Source: a virus
Virus record (IMG/VR): IMGVR_UViG_3300020162_001586
Span: 1 to 41,906 of that record
Length of the DNA: 41,906 bases
Direction: 5' to 3' (one strand)
Below are positions 37,841 through 41,906 of the stretch, piece after piece. Position 1 is the first letter of the stretch, and each line of letters opens with the position of its first letter. Under the pieces are notes generated by a model. It was not told the origin of the DNA, did no database searches, and saw only the letters and a program-made list of their open reading frames with translations. The position numbers and the translations under genes were made by a program.

Positions 37841-38169
37841 TGCACATTCGCCGCAAAGGCAATGACACCCGCAACAGCAAAGCTGTGCAAGAGATCAAGA
37901 GCCAGATGCCCTGTCGCTCTGTCGCTCCTGACCATCCCGCATGGGGCCTTACTAGGAGCACCATCGGCCAAGCAGCGGTAACCGTGGAGGGCCGGCTGCG
38001 AGTGATGGCTGAGACCAGCTTCTGGAATTGGTGCCACATTCCAAGCCAGACCTGTCACAGCTGCGTGCACTGGGAGGACTCTCGTTGCACCTTGGGCATT
38101 CCTGAGGCTGTCTTTGACGGCCCCAAGTGCGCCCGCCTTTGTCCCACCTTTAACCCAGGAGAACAATGA
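37840..38169 (+). CDS. Cysteine-rich hypothetical protein
   Basis: The 109-residue product starts with a basic segment (MHIRRKGNDTRNSKAVQEIK). The second half has CHIPSQTCHSCVHWEDSRC and GPKCARLCPTF, a Cys cluster with a C-x6-C-x2-C arrangement that may bind zinc or an Fe-S centre. It overlaps the next gene by four bases. I do not recognise a family. Confidence 0.7.
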   Translation: MHIRRKGNDTRNSKAVQEIKSQMPCRSVAPDHPAWGLTRSTIGQAAVTVEGRLRVMAETSFWNWCHIPSQTCHSCVHWEDSRCTLGIPEAVFDGPKCARLCPTFNPGEQ

Positions 38170-38312
38170 CCAGCATCAACGAAGACCAGGACCGTCAGGC
38201 CAGGCTCGAGGAGCTTTACGAAGAGGACGGCAGGCAGGATCCCGGCCATCCCATGCACTGCCTGTACACCGGGCTGTGGCAGCAGCACCTCACGCAGCAG
38301 GAGGCGGCATGA
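38166..38312 (+). CDS. 48-residue acidic protein
   Basis: ATG 38166 to TGA 38310-38312 encodes a 48-residue acidic protein beginning MTSINEDQDRQARLEELYEE with a central CLYTGLW. The start overlaps the previous stop (ATGA) and the stop overlaps the exonuclease ATG (ATGA). The double overlap is good evidence for a real gene. Function unknown. Confidence 0.68.
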   Translation: MTSINEDQDRQARLEELYEEDGRQDPGHPMHCLYTGLWQQHLTQQEAA

Positions 38313-39133
38313 GGATCCTGCTTGACGGCGACATGCTGCTCTTCTGGGCAACGACCGCCACTGAGGTGGAGGTCCATCTTGGCGATGACATCTGGACCAG
38401 GCACAGCGAGCTGCCAGCTGCACGGGAGAAGTATTGGGGGCAGGTCAACAGCTGGTGTGATCTGTTTGGCGTCAGCCAGGAGGACGTGTGGCACTGCTTC
38501 ACGGATGCCAGCGCCTTCAGGCGCGAGCTGTACCCGGACTACAAGTACAACCGGAAGGGGAAGCCCAAGCCGATTGGCTTCAAGCAGCTGCGGAACGAGC
38601 TGTTGACAGAGGAGACGGCGTTCATGTTCCACCGGATTGAGGCGGACGACGCGATTGGGATCTTCGCGACCATGCCGGAGGCGAAGGACGACCCGGTGAT
38701 CATTGCGTCAGGCGACAAAGACCTGATGCAGATACCTGGCACCCATGTATGGATTCACAACGGCAGGGAGCCAGAAGCAGAGCAGGGCGTATCCATTGGC
38801 TATATCGGGGAAGATAGCATTGTCAAAACAAACACCAGTGAGCACTCAGAGCGATTCACCTATGTGCAATACCTTACGGGTGACTCAACCGATGGAGTGC
38901 CAGGGTGCCCAGGGATTGGAGCTGTATCAGCAAAGCGGATCGTCGAAGCATTCGACCTCAGTAAGCCTGTGGATTGTTGGGAAGAGATTGTTCGGACGTA
39001 TGAAAAGAAAGGGAAAATGGTCGAGCCATCCGACTTCGCCACGCAACAGGCACGACTAGTGCGCATCCTGCGTCATGGTGAATACGACTTCTCATCCCAC
39101 ACTGTTGAGCTATGGAATCCCCCGACACGCTGA
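38309..39133 (+). CDS. 5'-3' exonuclease (T7 gp6-like, FEN family)
   Basis: ATG 38309 gives 274 residues; T7 gp6 has 300. MRILLDGDMLLFWA supplies the first metal-binding Asp, FRRELYPDYKYNRKGKPKP is the arch/helical clamp, EADDAIGIFA and IIASGDKDLMQI give further acidic ligands, and YLTGDSTDGVPGCPGIGAVSAKRI is the helix-hairpin-helix region. In T7 it removes RNA primers and degrades host DNA. A longer open frame begins upstream but crosses two small genes. Confidence 0.94.
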   Translation: MRILLDGDMLLFWATTATEVEVHLGDDIWTRHSELPAAREKYWGQVNSWCDLFGVSQEDVWHCFTDASAFRRELYPDYKYNRKGKPKPIGFKQLRNELLTEETAFMFHRIEADDAIGIFATMPEAKDDPVIIASGDKDLMQIPGTHVWIHNGREPEAEQGVSIGYIGEDSIVKTNTSEHSERFTYVQYLTGDSTDGVPGCPGIGAVSAKRIVEAFDLSKPVDCWEEIVRTYEKKGKMVEPSDFATQQARLVRILRHGEYDFSSHTVELWNPPTR

Positions 39134-39294
39134 AGCGCATCATTGCGCAGCGGCTTGACGATGAAGTGCTTGACGCGCTTGATCAGTTGTTCCCTGAGCG
39201 CACACCAGAGTTGGGTGATTCGATTGATCAGATTAGGTACGCTTCAGGTCAGAGATCTGTCATTCGTTTCCTGAGAGGTCTGACCATCGGCTGA
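39112..39294 (+). CDS. Small acidic helical protein
   Basis: The 60-residue product overlaps the exonuclease end by 22 bases. It is helical throughout: LKRIIAQRLDDEVLDALDQLF and GQRSVIRFLRGLTIG. It sits where T7 has genes 6.3-6.7. The function is not recognised. Confidence 0.6.
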   Translation: MESPDTLKRIIAQRLDDEVLDALDQLFPERTPELGDSIDQIRYASGQRSVIRFLRGLTIG

Positions 39295-39334
39295 CCCAGG
39301 CAGATTGACCCAACACCCCGCTGACACCTAGGCC

Positions 39335-40237
39335 ATGGCAGGACAAAAGAAAGTCAACAACGTCGCCACGCAAGCGGCGAAGGACGGGAAGATCAGCGGA
39401 ACAGAGGCCAAGGCGATTCAGGCTGCTGCCGCCAAGAGCGGTGGCAGTGCTGCAGTCGCTGTTTCCAACCAGGCTGCCAAGGGCGTCACGATCAGCAGTA
39501 ACGCCCAGAAGAACACCGGGGTCACGGTCAAGCCCAGTGGGCAGATCACCTACAACCCGGCAGCTGTTACCTCACAGCTGCCTTACATCGACCAGGCTCG
39601 GATCAATTACGGGGTGATTCCCAACCCGGCCCCGGCCCCCGTCAATGACAAGTTCGTTCAGAACACAGCCGGGACTTTCTCGTACACCAAGCCAGCTGGC
39701 ACAGCGACCACCACCAACGCGAACAGCAACACCAACAACAACGCCAACAACAACGCGACTACGCCCAACAACGGCGAGTACAACAACATCCTTGACCTGA
39801 TCAACCAGCAGCGAGAGGACGCCAAGGCGCAGATCGACTTCTGGCAAAACAAGGCGACCGAGGACGCCAACGCCAATGCTCAGCAGGTGGCTGCCATCCA
39901 GGCTGGCGCTGAGCAGCAGGCAGCCTCGCTGCAGCAGATGATGATCGGCCAGCAGCAGGCCTTCCAGCAGCAGCAGGCCCTGCAGCAACAACAGGTCGCC
40001 GCTGCGCAAGCGGCCTACGAGGAGCAGAGGCGTCAAGCCGATGCGCTGGGCCGCGCCTTTGTCCCCAACCTTCAGCCCTCTGCTGACGCCCCTGCTGTTG
40101 GCGACAGCCGTAGCAGTGGCGGATCCAGCAGCAGCAACAGCAACACCCTCTCCTCTCTCTCAATCCTGAGTGGCATTGGCTCTGAGCTGACCGCCAACAC
40201 CATGACTCCCGTCCTTGCCGGCCTGCAAATCGCCTGA
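39335..40237 (+). CDS. Low-complexity virion protein before portal (gp6.7/7.3 position)
   Basis: The 300-residue product precedes the portal, the place of T7 gp6.7/gp7.3, which are minor virion proteins. The N-terminus has an EF-hand-like or repeat-like KDGKISGTEAKAIQAAAAKSG, then an Asn/Thr-rich linker (residues about 125-147) and a Gln-rich coiled-coil (about 150-240, IDFWQNKATEDANANAQQVA, then long Gln runs). The C-terminus is hydrophobic and Ser-rich. The start-stop overlap with portal (TGATG) supports co-expression. Confidence 0.72.
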   Translation: MAGQKKVNNVATQAAKDGKISGTEAKAIQAAAAKSGGSAAVAVSNQAAKGVTISSNAQKNTGVTVKPSGQITYNPAAVTSQLPYIDQARINYGVIPNPAPAPVNDKFVQNTAGTFSYTKPAGTATTTNANSNTNNNANNNATTPNNGEYNNILDLINQQREDAKAQIDFWQNKATEDANANAQQVAAIQAGAEQQAASLQQMMIGQQQAFQQQQALQQQQVAAAQAAYEEQRRQADALGRAFVPNLQPSADAPAVGDSRSSGGSSSSNSNTLSSLSILSGIGSELTANTMTPVLAGLQIA

Positions 40238-41868
40238 TGGAAACCACCGCCCAATCCCGCTGGAAAGACCTGGAGCTGTACCGCTCCCTCTACCTGCGAC
40301 GTGCCATTGACGGCAGCAACCTGACCATCCCCACGCTGATCCCTGAATCAGATCAGAACTACGGCTGGGGTGGTGAACAGTTCAACTCCATCCCAAGCCT
40401 GTACCAAGGGGCAGGCGCACGTGGTGTCTCCAGCCTCAGCGCCAAGCTGCTGCTTGCCCTGATGCCCCCGAGCCAGCCGTTCTTCCGGCTGACCATTGAT
40501 GCCGGCAAGATCCGTGACTGGCTGGAGCAGCAGGGCGGCGAGCAGGACAGCGCCCTGACCAAGCTGGACCAGATGCTCAGCTCAATGGAGCGTCAGGTGG
40601 TCCGCCGCTTGGACCAGCTGCAGGCACGCAACGCTGTGTTTGAAGCGATCAAGCACCTACTGGTTGGCGGCAACGCCCTCCTGTACGTGGGCAAAGAGAA
40701 CATCCGCATGTACAGCCTGCGGAGCTTTGTTGTTGACCGTGACCCAGAGGGCAACGTCACCGAGATCGTGGTGCGTGAGCAGGTCTCTGAGAAGTACATG
40801 CCGGCCAAGGAGCCAGGCGAAGCGGAGGCAGGAGACCGGGGCAGCGATGACCGGGAGGACGTGTACACCCACATCACCCTTGACCCCAGGGAAGATCGGG
40901 TGGAGTGGTACCAGGAGTACGACGGCAAAAAGCTTCGCGGCACTGCAGGCTTCAGCCGTTTCGATACCAACCCCTGGATCCCACTTCGCCTACACCGGGT
41001 GGCCGGCGAGAGCTACGGGCGTGGCCTCGTGGAGCAGGTGATTGGTGACCTGCAAAGCCTTGAGAGCCTGACCAAGGCAATCGTGCAGGGCAGCCTGATC
41101 GCGGCCAAGGCCATTGGCCTCGTCAACCCCAACGGCACCACCAGGGCTGACGTGTTGGCTCGCGCTGAGAACGGCGCCATCGTTGCCGGCAACGCTGCTG
41201 ACGTTGAGTTCCTGCAGGTGCAGAAGAACAACGACTTCAGCACTGCCCTGTCCACCATGCAGTTGATCGAGCGGCGGCTGCAGTTCACGTTCCTCACCAA
41301 CGAGGCCGTGCAGCGGGATGCTGAACGGGTGACGGCAGAGGAGATCCGCCTGATGGCGGAACAGCTGGAGCAAGGGTTGGGCGGTGTGTACTCGGTGTTG
41401 TCTGCCGAGCTGCAGCTGCCCTTGATCCGTCGTGTGATGCACCTGATGGAGGTGACAGGCGAATTGCCTGAGATCCCGAAGGGGTTGGTTGAGCCTCAGA
41501 TCACGACAGGTCTCGAGGCAATTGGACGGGGCAATGACAAGCAACGCCTTACCACGTTCCTGCAGACCGTTGCAGCCAGCATTGGGCCTGAGCAGTTTCT
41601 GCAGTACATCAACCCAAGCGAGTTGATTCGTCGCTTTGCTGCGGCTGACGGCATTGATACTGCTGGTCTAGTGAAGGACGAGCAGCAACTACAAGCTGAG
41701 CAAGCGCAGATGCAACAGGCTAATGTTGCACAACAACTCGCACAAGGAGCGATCCAGAGTGGAGCAACGGCGCCGCCGCAACCCAGCGGAGCAACAGCTG
41801 GCGGAGGTAATCAAGGAGCAGCAGCTGCACTCGCAGCCAGCGGAGTCCCAGCAGCCGGAGCAGTCTGA
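40237..41868 (+). CDS. Portal / head-tail connector (T7 gp8-like)
   Basis: The 543-residue protein is close to T7 gp8 (536). It shows the family's N-terminal pattern (YRSLYLRRAIDGSNLTIPTLIPES), SLSAKLLLALMPPSQPFFRL, RVAGESYGRGLVEQVIGDLQSLESL, and the central FTFLTNEAVQRDAERVTAEEIRLMAEQLEQGLGG. It forms the dodecameric DNA channel at one capsid vertex. The C-terminal 50 residues are Gln/Ala-rich and overlap another frame that continues over the contig junction. Confidence 0.97.
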   Translation: METTAQSRWKDLELYRSLYLRRAIDGSNLTIPTLIPESDQNYGWGGEQFNSIPSLYQGAGARGVSSLSAKLLLALMPPSQPFFRLTIDAGKIRDWLEQQGGEQDSALTKLDQMLSSMERQVVRRLDQLQARNAVFEAIKHLLVGGNALLYVGKENIRMYSLRSFVVDRDPEGNVTEIVVREQVSEKYMPAKEPGEAEAGDRGSDDREDVYTHITLDPREDRVEWYQEYDGKKLRGTAGFSRFDTNPWIPLRLHRVAGESYGRGLVEQVIGDLQSLESLTKAIVQGSLIAAKAIGLVNPNGTTRADVLARAENGAIVAGNAADVEFLQVQKNNDFSTALSTMQLIERRLQFTFLTNEAVQRDAERVTAEEIRLMAEQLEQGLGGVYSVLSAELQLPLIRRVMHLMEVTGELPEIPKGLVEPQITTGLEAIGRGNDKQRLTTFLQTVAASIGPEQFLQYINPSELIRRFAAADGIDTAGLVKDEQQLQAEQAQMQQANVAQQLAQGAIQSGATAPPQPSGATAGGGNQGAAAALAASGVPAAGAV

Positions 41869-41906
41869 TCCAGCAGCACCACAGCTGAAGAAGGGGCAAC
41901 ACGCGG
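41723..41906 (+). CDS. N-terminal part of the junction-spanning small protein
   Basis: ATG 41723 starts in the +1 frame inside the portal's 3' end, runs past the portal stop and off the window. It continues in frame at position 1 (after removing the 25-bp overlap) to TGA 76-78. The first 53 residues (MLHNNSHKERSRVEQRRRRN, then Gln-rich) are read over the portal's Gln/Ala tail, so composition alone gives little support. The actual start could be further downstream, for example GTG 41759. Confidence 0.45.
   Translation, partial: MLHNNSHKERSRVEQRRRRNPAEQQLAEVIKEQQLHSQPAESQQPEQSDPAAPQLKKGQHA
41882..41906. repeat. Terminal 25-bp direct repeat (contig overlap), right copy
   Basis: Identical to positions 1-25; see that entry. 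With one copy removed the closed genome would be 41,881 bp. Confidence 0.8.

Noticed and set aside
39700-39780. Asn-codon-rich stretch that might be a second DGR template repeat
   Set aside because: It lies inside a coding low-complexity linker, has no partner sequence differing at adenines, and no RT or avd nearby. Resemblance to the template is compositional.
1-41906. The 25-bp terminal repeats as the physical direct terminal repeats of the virion genome
   Set aside because: They lie between portal and scaffold and join a reading frame. T7-like ends lie near terminase and early genes and are usually much longer.

Overview
The window is an essentially complete genome of a T7-like podovirus (autographivirus type), most likely a cyanophage. 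The same 25 bases occur at both ends (1-25 and 41882-41906), so it looks like a circularly closed assembly of about 41,881 bp opened inside the portal-scaffold region. T7 hallmarks seen directly are a single-subunit RNA polymerase, gp4-type primase-helicase, endonuclease I, gp6-type exonuclease, portal, scaffold, capsid, tail tubular proteins A and B, gp14-like internal protein, a gp17-type fibre anchor and a T7-type large terminase. A cyanobacterial host is inferred from a cyAbrB-type regulator and a YkgJ-type cysteine-cluster protein; no psbA, hli or nucleotide-metabolism genes are present.

Layout. Plus strand 28.2-41.9 kb then 0.1-8.5 kb: small early genes, a MarR-like regulator, tyrosine integrase, RNA polymerase, replication genes, portal, scaffold, capsid, tail tubes, gp14-like protein, cyAbrB and a two-domain endolysin. 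Minus strand 26.9 down to 8.6 kb: small genes (one with an AP2 domain), large terminase, three giant internal virion proteins, tail fibre and satellites, a complete diversity-generating retroelement (DGR), and small membrane/lysis genes. A three-gene plus-strand island (22.85-23.58 kb: small terminase, a tiny basic protein, YkgJ protein) lies inside the minus block. Compared with T7, which reads in one direction, the block from internal proteins to terminase is inverted, so the two arms converge at about 8.55 kb and diverge from a 1.3 kb non-coding region at 26.9-28.2 kb.

The most striking system is the DGR at 9.0-12.25 kb: a C-type-lectin-like variable protein, avd, a template repeat and a reverse transcriptase, in canonical order. 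Template and variable repeats align without gaps over 125 bp and differ at 23 positions, all of them adenines in the template's sense strand. All 13 Asn codons of the template are changed in the variable repeat. Two perfect hairpins with 4-nt loops follow the variable repeat, the first abutting it. The DGR sits directly after the fibre genes, so it probably diversifies the receptor-binding tip.

Other notable features: no DNA polymerase gene was found although the rest of a T7-type replication set is present; a 1.3 kb non-coding region carries two arrays of about 11-bp GT-rich repeats plus many hairpins (candidate replication origin and genome-end region); and a candidate attP between integrase and RNA polymerase has paired GCAACCA direct repeats either side of an 89-nt inverted-repeat structure. 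Inference: the phage grows lytically like T7, may be able to integrate, and varies its adhesin by mutagenic retrohoming.
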